Of a stretch of 64,000 nt of DNA, positions 9,301 to 19,033 are shown one piece after another (within the stretch, counting starts at the first letter, position 1; each line of letters opens with the position of its first letter). The position numbers and the translations under genes were made by a program. Source of the DNA: Flectonema sp. DT1601 (lineage: Eukaryota > Euglenozoa > Diplonemea > Diplonemida > Diplonemidae); assembly GCA_964019425.1 (NCBI GenBank), contig OZ025792.1:682001-746000 (forward strand). The letters are read 5' to 3'. The notes beneath the pieces were generated by a model that searched no databases, was not told the DNA's origin, and saw nothing but the letters and a program-made list of their open reading frames with translations.

Positions 9301-9687
9301 AGCTGGTCTGGTTCTGGTTCAGGCAGCTCCCTCTCAGACTCATACGAATCAGCTTCAAGTTCAGGCAGCTCCGAAACTGGAACGTCGGAGTCTGGCAGTT
9401 TGTCAAATGGAGTACACGACTCAACTGGCAGCTTTAATGGTGGGAAGAATGGAGAAAGTATTGTTTCTGGTGCTTCTCCTTCTACTGATGACTCATTGTC
9501 GTCTAGAGTGATGGTTTTTGCATTTGTCATCCCATCTGTGGCATTGGTGTTATTTGCCGCCGCAGTGCTTTTAAGAAAGAACTTCTATTCAAAACCAGTC
9601 ACCAAAGGTGAGCTACTCGAATTGGGTGATTTGGATAAATTTGCTAATTATGGAACTACTGAGGGTGATTCGTTACTTTTAAACTAG
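6364..9687 (+). CDS. SG1: Ser/Gly-repeat type I membrane protein, 1107 aa
   Basis: First member of the array. Signal peptide [18 protein letters not shown] (1-18) is followed by a compact domain with Cys 21, 27, 49, 63, 94 and 113, likely three disulfides. From about residue 122 to 1010 there are roughly thirty copies of a 29-residue unit made of [14 protein letters not shown] plus [15 protein letters not shown], encoded by an 87-bp DNA repeat. A Ser/Thr-rich linker, a transmembrane helix (about 1049-1070) and a 37-residue cytoplasmic tail with GELLELGDL and a DSLLLN end follow. I infer a cell-surface adhesin- or mucin-like protein; the Ser-Gly dipeptides could carry glycans or phosphate. The TM and linker sequence differ from SG3-SG8 although the N-terminus is identical. 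Single exon, stop TAG. The other reading frames are open only because of the repeat composition. Confidence 0.85.
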   Translation: MRQSSLAVLLSLIGSSLADECPKTDYCSPGTTFVGKKLSFKDSIGTISCDKGVASPEYIDVGCGAIDSFEAVNQLIARPASFEGATPFSAAVVCEADGVTEYRLKSKYEVADCIPLPDDKSQSGLGNSGSADSESSTGSGSSLSGSSDSDSRSGSSQSGSGSWSGSGSGSWSGSGSGSSLSGSSDSDSRSGSSQSGSGSWSGSGSGSSLSGSSDSDSRSGSSQSGSGSWSGSGSGSWSGSGSGSSLSGSSDSNSRSGSSQSGSGSWSGSGSGSSLSGSSDSDSRSGSSQSGSGSWSGSGSGSWSGSGSGSSLSGSSDSNSRSVSSQSGSGSWSGSGSGSSLSGSSDSDSRSGSSLSGSSDSDSRSGSSQSGSGSWSGSGSGSSLSGSSESDSRSGSSQSGSGSWSGSGSGSWSGSGSGSSLSGSSDSDSRSGSSQSGSGSWSGSGSGSSLSGSSDSDSRSGSSQSGSGSWSGSGSGSSLSGSSDSDSRSGSSQSGSGSWSGSGSGSSLSGSSDSDSRSGSSQSGSGSWSGSGSGSSLSGSSDSDSRSGSSQSGSGSWSGSGSGSSLSGSSDSDSRSGSSQSGSGSWSGSGSGSSLSGSSESDSRSGSSQSGSGSWSGSGSGSSLSGSSESDSRSGSSQSGSGSWSGSGSGSSLSGSSDSDSRSGSSQSGSGSWSGSGSGSSLSGSSDSDSRSGSSQSGSGSWSGSGSGSSLSGSSDSDSRSGSSQSGSGSWSGSGSGSSLSGSSDSDSRSGSSQSGSGSWSGSGSGSSLSGSSDSDSRSGSSQSGSGSWSGSGSGSSLSGSSESDSRSGSSQSGSGSWSGSGSGSSLSGSSESDSRSGSSQSGSGSWSGSGSGSWSGSGSGSGSSLSGSSDSDSRSGSSQSGSGSWSGSGSGSSLSGSSDSDSRSGSSQSGSGSWSGSGSGSSLSGSSDSDSRSGSSQSGSGSWSGSGSGSWSGSGSGSSLSGSSDSDSRSGSSQSSSGSWSGSGSGSSLSDSYESASSSGSSETGTSESGSLSNGVHDSTGSFNGGKNGESIVSGASPSTDDSLSSRVMVFAFVIPSVALVLFAAAVLLRKNFYSKPVTKGELLELGDLDKFANYGTTEGDSLLLN
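6753..9340. repeat. 87-bp tandem repeat array of SG1
   Basis: Period measured from successive GACTCGAGATCA occurrences (6922 and 7009). Units vary by insertion of a 24-bp SWSGSGSG module and by synonymous changes (TCC/TCT, AGC/AGT). Unit variants such as SESDSRSG recur in blocks, indicating spread by unequal exchange. Confidence 0.9.
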
Positions 9688-12110
9688 GTATTAAGAACGA
9701 ATTGTTTTTATCTTTGTTCTTTGTTTTTTAATAAGAATCCTTTTAGAACAAATCTATGGATTTGAGATGTATTATTTCTTATGAATCTATTTACCAGAAC
9801 TGCAAATGTGCCATCCCCCCCCTCGTAGTATTTTAATGTTTTTGTTTTTGTTCCCTGCAGTATTCTTCCCAGATGGATAGCGTCGTTTTGTGTTAAATCA
9901 CCTTTTTTTTTGTATGTGGTTTTCTCTTGAGTTTGATTTTTTGAAAAAATCCCTCACACGTTAGCTGTGTTGCAGTATGTAGTTTTACTTTCTCGGATTC
10001 ACATTGACCCAATGATATCAAGTGAATACGTGCATACTGATCATTTCCTCAACATTGAAAGGTGCACTTGAGTTGCACAGGCTTACAAACAGATAAAGTA
10101 AGCATTCGATAGTTGTGTGGTTTGATGATTTCCCCTCTATTCGTTTTTCCCATGCGACGACGTCTTTTAGTTAATAAGATAGAAAATATATATTTCCCTT
10201 TTTTTATGTTTTTTTGTTTTTTTTAGTCGTTCATTTTCTTTGATTAACAACTACAAGTATTTTTAAGTCGAGTATTTGATATTAATTTTGTATTAATACA
10301 AGAAGTTGTTACTGTTTTTATGTTGTCAAAATTTCACTTCCATCAATTTAATTTTATCGATACCAACTGTTGGTCGTTTTAAATTGCAGCTGGCACTGAA
10401 GTTGTTGTAGTCATAATTACGGTTCAAGAGTTGAATGAAAAAAAAAAATGAAAACAAATCAATTTATTCTTTTCCTTTTGTTTCTTTTTCTTGGGAAAAA
10501 CCCGCAAAATTCCGGAAATGAAGATTTTCGAAATTTCGGATTTCAACACAAGAGTTTTAAAATACCACACGAAAAAGATATTTGTTTCAACTTCAAAAGT
10601 TTCCATCTATCACCGACAGGTTTGGTTGTGATGGCGTTTTTAACTTCTAGAAGTTTTACTGAGATTGTTTTTATAACCTTTCCTTTTTTTTTTTAAAAAT
10701 AAATTACTCAGCAGAAGTTCCAGAATGAAGATTACTTTTATCATTTCCCAAGTCATCATATTCTTGACAGTTTTAGTTACTAACTTTGAATCAATCCATT
10801 GACATGAATCTATAGTTATGTGTGAGTGTTGTTGAATGGGAAAGTAAAACAGTGCACGAAATATTTATACTGCCTTCAGTTTACGGTTTCCCAAAAAATT
10901 AAAATACAATCAAATAGAGGTGGCTGGTTATTAAAACAGGTTGATATTAATAAGTCAAGTAAACTTCATAAGGAATTAGGGTTCCTTTCTTTCTTTATTT
11001 TTGAAGGCTGCAACATAAAAAAAAAAGAAGACGAAATTTCTACCAAGTGTTTTCCAGTTAAACCTCACAGTAATAAATTATTCTTCCGTCTTCCGCTCTG
11101 CTGTTAACTTAAGCCCACCCAGTTGTTTTTATTTTTCGGAGTATTTTTTTTGTAGTTTCTTCCGAAAAGAGCGTGCATTGTTCATTTTTTTTTTTTTTTA
11201 AATTTAATTTTTGTATAATAACTGTCCAAACGAGAAAGTAAAGATTTGGGATAACCAAAGAAACAAAGGTCGAGAGGCATTCCGTCTTGTCTTTGGTACT
11301 TAATACTTTCGATTATTAAGCAAGAGCTAATAGCCTCCCTACTTCTTAAAACGTTTATATACTTTGCTGGATCTCACAGCAAGGCGTCTACTTGTGTGTT
11401 TGTAAACAATTTGATGAACTGCATAAAACCTTGAAAAACGGAACTTTAGAGGAATCAAAACCGCACGTAGTGCTTATAAAAATACGATCTCAATAGAGAC
11501 TCTTTATTCTAACGGGAAGAGGAAAGTAGAGCAATGCGTCTATCAAAGTGATACCTTTGTGAGCATGGTAAGACTATATTTATATCATTTCATCCGTTTT
11601 TTTAAAGAGCCCGTGTGGAGGCTTATTTATAAGTCTGCTACTGCCAGTAAACCTTGTTTTATATATCCGTTCTCATTCTTATTTTTTAAAAACTTTAAAA
11701 AAAAATTTTTTTTTTTGAGAATAGTAATATTCACCTGTTTTCTTAATTGTTTTGTACTTACTAAGTTTGAAAAAGAAACAATTCAGATTAGGAACCGTTA
11801 TATATCTATTTTCCCACCTTTTCCCCGAATTGTCAATATCAATTTTTTGATAATTTGTAATCACATCTCCCACATCGGTAATAACACGAGATATTCATTT
11901 CTTGATTCGCTCCCGAGCATGCAAAAAGCAACGCCGTCTTTGTTCCCAACATAATTTGTGTTTATCTCATTATCCGATGTGGGTGAGGACAGTAGGACTG
12001 TTTTCTAGCTCTCATGTTCCTCTGTTCTTCATCCTGCTATTGAAGTATTGCACTCCAACGTTTGTTATTTAAGATATTCTTCTCTTCAACAGTAATTAAC
12101 AATCACAACT
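9688..12110. other. SG1-SG2 spacer (type A), no gene supported
   Basis: Contains 3' flank motifs shared across the array: CTCACACGTTAGCTGTGTTGCAG near 9953, a GATATCAAGTGAATACGTGCAT block near 10015, and GGTGCACTTGAGTTGCACAG near 10060. A segment from about 10690 to 12110 is nearly identical to the SG2-SG3 spacer. Holds one 44-nt hairpin (11254-11297), the inverted pair CCCACATCGG (11869-11878) and CCGATGTGGG (11974-11983), and the short form of the SG promoter. Small frames here are A/T-rich and not conserved as proteins. Confidence 0.65.
11254..11297. other. Conserved 44-nt hairpin element (first of eight)
   Basis: Perfect arms ACCAAAGA and TCTTTGGT enclose a loop of about 28 nt. The same element is at 14294-14337, 20171-20214, 26320-26363, 32654-32697, 41958-42001, 45852-45894 and 52546-52588. 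Arms never change, while the loop varies at many positions. It lies upstream of the SG genes (several hundred bases to about 3 kb). It could be an RNA structure, a protein-binding palindrome or the trace of an element. Confidence 0.7.
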
Positions 12111-12900
12111 ATGCGTCAATCGTCATTAGCGGTATTGCTGTCTTTGATTGGCAGCTCACTTGCAGATGAGTGCCCGAAAACTGACTATTGCTCTCCAGGG
12201 ACAACATTTGTTGGTAAGAAACTGTCCTTTAAAGATAGTATTGGAACTATTTCATGTGATAAAGGAGTAGCCTCACCAGAATATATTGATGTCGGATGTG
12301 GTGCTATCGATTCCTTTGAAGCCGTGAACCAATTGATTGCTCGTCCTGCCAGTTTCGAAGGTGCTACACCATTTTCTGCTGCAGTAGTTTGTGAAGCAGA
12401 CGGCGTCACAGAGTACAGACTTAAAAGTAAATACGAGGTTGCAGACTGCATTCCACTTCCTGATGACAAATCGCAATCCGGATTAGGAAATTCTGCAGAC
12501 TCCGAGTCCAGTACTGGTTCCGGTAGTTCCCTCTCTGGGTCGGGAAGCTCTCTCTCAGGTTCATCCGATTCCGACTCGAGATCAGGCAGCTCGCAATCTG
12601 GTTCTGGCAGCTGGTCTGGTTCTGGTTCAGGCAGCTCCCTCTCAGGTTCATCCGATTCCGACTCGAGATCAGGCAGCTCACAATCTGGTTCTGGTAGCTG
12701 GTCAGGTTCTGGTTCAGGCAGTTCCCTCTCAGGTTCATCCGATTCCGACTCGAGATCAGGCAACTCACAATCTGGTTCTGGTTCAGAAAGCCGGTTCTGG
12801 TTCTGGATCAGGAAGCTCGCAATCTGGTTCTGGCAGCTCACAATCTTGTTCTGGTAGCTGGTCAGGTTCTGGTACAGGAAGCTCCTTCTCAGGTTCATCC
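12111..12900 (+). pseudogene. SG2: SG-family pseudogene, frameshifted and lacking the 3' half
   Basis: The signal peptide, six-Cys domain and first three repeat units are intact and nearly identical to SG1. A frameshift near 12790 converts the repeat to a Phe/Trp-rich reading ending at 12857. Repeat DNA continues to about 12900, where it joins directly to sequence matching the SG1 3' flank (GTGCCATCCCC at 9808), so the linker, membrane helix and tail were deleted. If transcribed it could give a short secreted protein of about 225 SG residues, but I call it a pseudogene. Confidence 0.85.
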
Positions 12901-15406
12901 GAATGTGCCATCCCCCTCGTAGTATCTTTATGTTTCTGTTTTTGTTTCCTGCGGTTTTCTTCCCAGGTGGATAGTGTCGTTTTGTGTTAAATTGACCTTT
13001 TCTTACTGTAGCAAATGTGCATCCCTCCCTCCCAGAATTTTTATGTTTTTGTTTTTGTTCCCAGCGGTATTCAGATCTTATCGTATCGCATAAAACGCTC
13101 TCTTTATTTGTATTTGGTTTTCTCTTGGGTGATTTTTAAAAAAATCCCTCACACATTAGCTGTGCTGCAGTATATAGTTTTGCTAATTCTTTGTTAAAGA
13201 AATAAATAGCTTTGCTTTCTCGGATTCACCTTGACTCAATGATATCAAGTGAATACGTGCATACTGATCATTTCCTCAACATTGAAAGGTGCACTTGAGT
13301 TGCACAGGCTTACAAAGATAAAGTAAGCATTCGATGGTTGTGTGGTTTGATGATTTCTTCCTCCATTCGTTTTATCAATTCGACGACGTCTTTTTGTTAC
13401 TAAGACGGAAAATATATATTTCCCTTTTTTTATGTTTTTTCGTTTTTTCTAGTCGTTCATTTTCTTTGATTAACAACTACAAGTATTTTTCATTCGAGTA
13501 TTTGATATTAAGAAATCAGTTCTTTTGAAATGGACAAGTGGTAAATCCGATTTATCGAGTTCCCGGAACTTACTGAAGGGGGACGAGTTGTATAAGATTA
13601 TTGCCTTGAACTATTCCACACTGGGACTGCAGAACAATGTGCTTTTATAACGTTTCCTTTTCTTTTTTTTTAAAAAAAATTACTCAGCAGAAGTTCCAGA
13701 ATGAAGATTACTTTTATCATTTCCCAAGTCATCATATTCTTGACAGTTTTAGTTACTAACTTTGAATCAATCCATTGACATGAATCTATAGTTGTGTGTG
13801 AGTGTTGTTGAATGGGAAAGTAAAACAGTGCACGAAATATTTATACTGCCTTCAGTTTACGGTTTCCCAAAAAATTAAAATACAATCAAATAGAGGTGGC
13901 TGGTTATTAAAACAGGTTGATATTAATGAGTCAAGTAAACTTCATAAGGAATTAGGGTTTCCTTTCTTTATTTTGAATGTCGCAACTCAAAAAAAAAAAA
14001 AAAGACGAACTATCTTCCAAATGTTTTCCAATTAAACCTCCCAGTAAAAAAATATTCTTCGTTCTTCCTGCTGCTGTAAACTTAAGCTCATCCAGTTGTT
14101 TTTATTTTGTGGAGAAATTATTATAACTTCTTCCGAAAAGAGTGTGCATTGTTCATTTTTACTTTTTTTAAATTTAATTTCTGTATTATGACTGTCTCTA
14201 AATGCCGAAAAGAGTGTGCATTGTAATTCTTATTTTTTTAAATTTAATTTTCCGCTGTTGTGACTGTCTAAAGGAGAAACTAAAGATTTGATAACCAAAG
14301 AAACGAAGGTCGAGAAACATTCCGTTTTATCTTTGGTGCTTAATACTTTCGATTATTGAGCAAAATCAGCTTCTATTTCTTAACTTTCAGTCGATGTTAA
14401 TTCAACAATCCATCCTAAATCTTCGGATGTGGCTACGGATTGGGTCTTCTGTTAATGTGAGTAACCTAGCACTCATAATATTAACTAACGTTTTTTGTAT
14501 TTTAATTTAGTGCACTTTTTTATAATAAACTCATATTCTAACTAACGTTTTTATATTTTAATTTAGTGCACTTTTTTTATAATAAACTCATATTCTAACT
14601 AAAACGTTTATACACTTTGCTGGGCCACAGCAAGGCGTCTACTTGTGTTAACATATAATTTGATGAGCTGCATTAAACTTTGAAAACCGAACTTTCGGGC
14701 AATCAAAGCCACGTGGCACTTATAAAAATACGATCTCAATAGAGACTCTTTATTCTAACGGGAAGAGGAAAGTAGAACCATGTGTCTATGAAATTGATAC
14801 CTTTGTGAGCATGGTAAGACTATATTTATATCATTTCATCCGTTTTTTTAAAGAGCCCGTGTGGAGGTTGCTACGACCAGTAAACTTTGTTTTGTATATC
14901 CATATGCTCTCTCCTATAGACTCTCTCCCTCGCTCTTATTCTTCTCTTATTTTATATATCCGTTCTCTTTCTTATTTTTTTTTTACTTTTTTTACATTTT
15001 CATATTTTTTGAGAATAGTAATTTTTTCTTGTTTTCCTAATTGTTTTGTACTTACTAAGTTTGAAAAAGAAACAATTCAGATTAGGAACCGTTATATATC
15101 TATTTTCCCACCTTTTCCCCGAATTGTCAATATTAGTTTTTTTGATAAATTGTAATCACATCTCCCACATCGGTAATAACACGAGATATTCATTTCTTGA
15201 TCCGCAAGCTGGGATGCAAAAAAGTAACGCCGTCTTTGTTCCCAACATAATTTGTGTTTATCTCATTATCCGATGTGGGTGAGTCCAGTAGGACTGTTTT
15301 CTAGCTCTCATGTTCCTCTGTTCTTCATCCTGCTATTGAAGTATTGCACTCCAACGTTTGTTATTTAAGATATTCTTCTCTTCAACAGTAATTAACAATC
15401 ACAACT
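12901..15406. other. SG2-SG3 spacer (type A), no gene supported
   Basis: From about 13670 on it repeats the SG1-SG2 spacer closely. A local duplication of AACTCATATTCTAACTAA with its preceding A/T-rich stretch is seen at 14460-14600, and a second near-repeat (CCGAAAAGAGTGTGCATTGT) at 14134 and 14207. Contains the hairpin at 14294-14337 and the inverted pair at 15164-15173/15270-15279. Ends in the short SG promoter (TATTTAAG 45 nt before the ATG). Confidence 0.65.
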
Positions 15407-18400
15407 ATGCGTCAATCGTCATTAGCGGTATTGCTGTCTTTGATTGGCAGCTCACTTGCAGATGAGTGCCCGAAAACTGACTATTGCTCTCCAGGGACAA
15501 CATTTGTTGGTAAGAAACTGTCCTTTAAAGATAGTATTGGAACTATTTCATGTGATAAAGGAGTAGCCTCACCAGAATATATTGATGTCGGATGTGGTGC
15601 TATCGATTCCTTTGAAGCCGTGAACCAATTGATTGCTCGTCCTGCCAGTTTCGAAGGTGCTACACCATTTTCTGCTGCAGTAGTTTGTGAAGCAGATGGC
15701 GTCACAGAGTACAGACTTAAAAGTAAATACGAGGTTGCAGACTGCATTCCACTTCCTGATGACAAATCGCAATCCGGATCAGGAAGTTCTGGTTCTGCAG
15801 ACTTCGAGTCCAGTACTGGTTCCGGTAGTTCCCTCTCTGGGTCGGGAAGCTCTCTCTCAGATTCATCTGACTCCGATTCGAGATCAGGCAGCTCACAATC
15901 TGGTTCTGGTAGCTCCCTCTCGGGTTCATCCGAGTCTGACTCGAGATCAGGAAGCTCGCAATCTGGTTCTGGTAGCTCCCTCTCAGGTTCATCCGATTCC
16001 GACTCGAGATCAGGCAGCACGCAATCTGGTTCTGGTAGCTGGTCAGGTTCTGGTTCAGGCAGCTGGTCTGGTTCTGGTTCAGGAAGCTCCCTCTCAGGTT
16101 CATCCGATTCCGACTCGAGATCAGGCAGCTCACAATCTGGTTCTGGTAGCTGGTCTGGTTCTGGTTCAGGAAGCTCCCTCTCAGGTTCATCCGATTCCGA
16201 CTCAAGATCAGGCAGCACGCAATCTGGTTCTGGCAGCTCACAATCTGGTTCTGGTAGCTCCCTCTCAGGTTCATCCGATTCCGACTCGAGATCAGGCAGC
16301 ACGCAATCTGGTTCTGGTAGCTCCCTCTCAGGTTCATCCGAGTCTGACTCGAGATCAGTCAGCACGCAATCAGGTTCTGGTAGCTGGTCAGGTTCTGGTT
16401 CAGGCAGCTGGTCTGGTTCTGGTTCAGGAAGCTCCCTCTCAGGTTCATCCGATTCCGACTCGAGATCAGTCAGCACGCAATCAGGTTCTGGTAGCTGGTC
16501 AGGTTCTGGTTCAGGAAGCTCCCTCTCAGGTTCATCCGACTCCGATTCGAGATCAGGAAGCTCACAATCTGGTTCTGGTAGCTGGTCTGGTTCTGGTTCA
16601 GGTAGCTCCCTCTCAGGTTCATCCGAGTCTGACTCGAGATCAGTCAGCACGCAATCAGGTTCTGGTAGCTGGTCAGGTTCTGGTTCAGGAAGCTCCCTCT
16701 CAGGTTCATCCGATTCCGACTCGAGATCAGTCAGCTCACAATCTGGTTCTGGTAGCTGGTCTGGTTCTGGTTCAGGTAGCTCCCTCTCAGGTTCATCCGA
16801 GTCTGACTCGAGATCAGTCAGCACGCAATCAGGTTCTGGTAGCTGGTCTGGTTCTGGTTCAGGAAGCTCCCTCTCAGGTTCATCCGATTCCGACTCGAGA
16901 TCAGTCAGCTCACAATCTGGTTCTGGTAGCTGGTCTGGTTCTGGTTCAGGAAGCTCCCTCTCAGGTTCATCCGATTCCGACTCAAGATCAGGAAGCTCGC
17001 AATCTGGTTCTGGTAGCTCCCTCTCAGGTTCATCCGATTCCGACTCGAGATCAGGCAGCTCACAATCTGGTTCTGGTAGCTGGTCTGGTTCTGGTTCAGG
17101 AAGCTCCCTCTCAGGTTCATCCGATTCCGACTCAAGATCAGGCAGCACGCAATCTGGTTCTGGCAGCTCACAATCTGGTTCTGGTAGCTCCCTCTCAGGT
17201 TCATCCGATTCCGACTCGAGATCAGGCAGCACGCAATCTGGTTCTGGTAGCTCCCTCTCAGGTTCATCCGAGTCTGACTCGAGATCAGTCAGCACGCAAT
17301 CAGGTTCTGGTAGCTGGTCAGGTTCTGGTTCAGGCAGCTGGTCTGGTTCTGGTTCAGGAAGCTCCCTCTCAGGTTCATCCGATTCCGACTCGAGATCAGT
17401 CAGCACGCAATCAGGTTCTGGTAGCTGGTCAGGTTCTGGTTCAGGAAGCTCCCTCTCAGGTTCATCCGACTCCGATTCGAGATCAGGAAGCTCACAATCT
17501 GGTTCTGGTAGCTGGTCTGGTTCTGGTTCAGGAAGCTCCCTCTCAGGTTCATCCGATTCCGACTCAAGATCAGGCAGCACGCAATCTGGTTCTGGCAGCT
17601 CACAATCTGGTTCTGGTAGCTGGTCAGGTTCTGGTTCAGGAAGCTCCCTCTCAGGTTCATCCGATTCCGACTCGAGATCAGACAGCTCGCAATCTGGTTC
17701 TGGTAGCTGGTCTGGTTCTGGTTCAGGTAGCTCCCTCTCAGGTTCATCCGAGTCTGACTCGAGATCAGTCAGCACGCAATCAGGTTCTGGTAGCTGGTCT
17801 GGTTCTGGTTCAGGAAGCTCCCTCTCAGGTTCATCCGATTCCGACTCGAGATCAGTCAGCTCACAATCTGGTTCTGGTAGCTGGTCTGGTTCTGGTTCAG
17901 GTAGCTCCCTCTCAGGTTCATCCGAGTCTGACTCGAGATCAGTCAGCACGCAATCAGGTTCTGGTAGCTGGTCTGGTTCTGGTTCAGGAAGCTCCCTCTC
18001 AGGTTCATCCGATTCCGACTCAAGATCAGGAAGCTCGCAATCTGGTTCTGGTAGCTCCCTCTCAGGTTCATCCGATTCCGACTCGAGATCAGGCAGCACG
18101 CAATCTGGTTCTGGTAGCTGGTCAGGTTCTGGTTCAGGCAGCTGGTCTGGTTCTGGTTCAGGAAGCTCCCTCTCAGGTTCATCCGATTCCGACTCGAGAT
18201 CAGGCAGCTCACAATCTGGTTCTGGTAGCTGGTCAGGTTCTGGTTCTGGCAGCTCCCTCTCAGGTTCATCTGATTCCGACTCGAGATCAGGAAGTTCACA
18301 GTCAGGTTCTGGTAGCTGGTCTGATTATAGGTCAGTAAGCTCCCTATCAGGTTCATCCGACTCAAACTCAAAATCGGGCAGTTTACAATCTGGTTCTGAC

Positions 18401-19033
18401 AGTGGCTCATGGTCGGGCTCTGGTTCTGGTAACTGGTCGGGTTCAGGCAGCTCACAATCTGGTTCAGGCAGCTGGTCAGGTTCTGGGTCAGGAAGCTCTG
18501 ACTCTGACTCCAGCTTCGCTGGTTCTGGTAGCTCCCTCTCAGGTTCATCCGACTCCGAGTCAAAGTCAGGCAATTCCGTCTCAGGTTCATCCGACTCGAT
18601 ATCAGGCAGCTCGCAATCTGGTTCTGGCAGTGGCTCGTGGTCGGGCTCTGGTTCTGGTAACTGGTCAGATTCCGGGTCCGAAAGTTCTCTCTCAGGTTCA
18701 TCCGACTCCTACTCAGGTTCGAACTCCAGAACTGGATCGTCGGACTCTGGCAGTTGGTCTGATTCGCACTCAGGGAAATCAAAGGTAACTAGTGAGCCGA
18801 GCGGTCGTATTTCTGGTGCTTCTCCATCTTCTGATGACTCATTATCGTCTGGAGCGATGGTTGCAGTGATTGTCGTCCCGTTTGTGGCATTGGTATTGAT
18901 TGTAGGCGCAGTACTTGTGAAAAGAAAGTTCTATTCAAAACCAGCCACAAGCAGCAATGAGCTGCTTGAATTAGGAGATTTGGATAAGGCTGATTACCAT
19001 GGTACTAAGGATGATTCGTTACTTTTAAACTAA
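15407..19033 (+). CDS. SG3: Ser/Gly-repeat type I membrane protein, 1208 aa (largest)
   Basis: Same architecture as SG1: signal peptide 1-18, six Cys (21-113), long SG repeat, TM helix about 1150-1171, tail ending DSLLLN. Distinctive unit variants: STQSGSG and SVSTQSG (Gly to Val next to the Arg patch) and [10 protein letters not shown] block of about 515 bp (16086-16601) recurs at +930 bp (17016-17531), a higher-order duplication inside the gene. From about residue 970 the repeat becomes irregular (Asn-, Lys- and Phe-containing) and shares a C-terminal region with SG4-SG8, including [20 protein letters not shown]. The tail has an acidic-dileucine-like [10 protein letters not shown] that might direct trafficking; this is inference. 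Stop TAA. Confidence 0.85.
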   Translation: MRQSSLAVLLSLIGSSLADECPKTDYCSPGTTFVGKKLSFKDSIGTISCDKGVASPEYIDVGCGAIDSFEAVNQLIARPASFEGATPFSAAVVCEADGVTEYRLKSKYEVADCIPLPDDKSQSGSGSSGSADFESSTGSGSSLSGSGSSLSDSSDSDSRSGSSQSGSGSSLSGSSESDSRSGSSQSGSGSSLSGSSDSDSRSGSTQSGSGSWSGSGSGSWSGSGSGSSLSGSSDSDSRSGSSQSGSGSWSGSGSGSSLSGSSDSDSRSGSTQSGSGSSQSGSGSSLSGSSDSDSRSGSTQSGSGSSLSGSSESDSRSVSTQSGSGSWSGSGSGSWSGSGSGSSLSGSSDSDSRSVSTQSGSGSWSGSGSGSSLSGSSDSDSRSGSSQSGSGSWSGSGSGSSLSGSSESDSRSVSTQSGSGSWSGSGSGSSLSGSSDSDSRSVSSQSGSGSWSGSGSGSSLSGSSESDSRSVSTQSGSGSWSGSGSGSSLSGSSDSDSRSVSSQSGSGSWSGSGSGSSLSGSSDSDSRSGSSQSGSGSSLSGSSDSDSRSGSSQSGSGSWSGSGSGSSLSGSSDSDSRSGSTQSGSGSSQSGSGSSLSGSSDSDSRSGSTQSGSGSSLSGSSESDSRSVSTQSGSGSWSGSGSGSWSGSGSGSSLSGSSDSDSRSVSTQSGSGSWSGSGSGSSLSGSSDSDSRSGSSQSGSGSWSGSGSGSSLSGSSDSDSRSGSTQSGSGSSQSGSGSWSGSGSGSSLSGSSDSDSRSDSSQSGSGSWSGSGSGSSLSGSSESDSRSVSTQSGSGSWSGSGSGSSLSGSSDSDSRSVSSQSGSGSWSGSGSGSSLSGSSESDSRSVSTQSGSGSWSGSGSGSSLSGSSDSDSRSGSSQSGSGSSLSGSSDSDSRSGSTQSGSGSWSGSGSGSWSGSGSGSSLSGSSDSDSRSGSSQSGSGSWSGSGSGSSLSGSSDSDSRSGSSQSGSGSWSDYRSVSSLSGSSDSNSKSGSLQSGSDSGSWSGSGSGNWSGSGSSQSGSGSWSGSGSGSSDSDSSFAGSGSSLSGSSDSESKSGNSVSGSSDSISGSSQSGSGSGSWSGSGSGNWSDSGSESSLSGSSDSYSGSNSRTGSSDSGSWSDSHSGKSKVTSEPSGRISGASPSSDDSLSSGAMVAVIVVPFVALVLIVGAVLVKRKFYSKPATSSNELLELGDLDKADYHGTKDDSLLLN

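Noticed and set aside
6438-9530. Minus-strand 1030-residue frame of [19 protein letters not shown] type, and similar ones opposite the other SG genes
   Set aside because: It is the mirror of the Ser/Gly codon repeat. The repeat contains no stop triplet in several frames, the frame covers exactly the repeat, and only the plus strand has a signal peptide, Cys domain and membrane helix.
15687-18338. Second plus-strand frame rich in [10 protein letters not shown] in SG3, SG4, SG6, SG8
   Set aside because: Shadow frame of the same repeat; it breaks at the non-repeat ends and its start is internal to the Cys domain.
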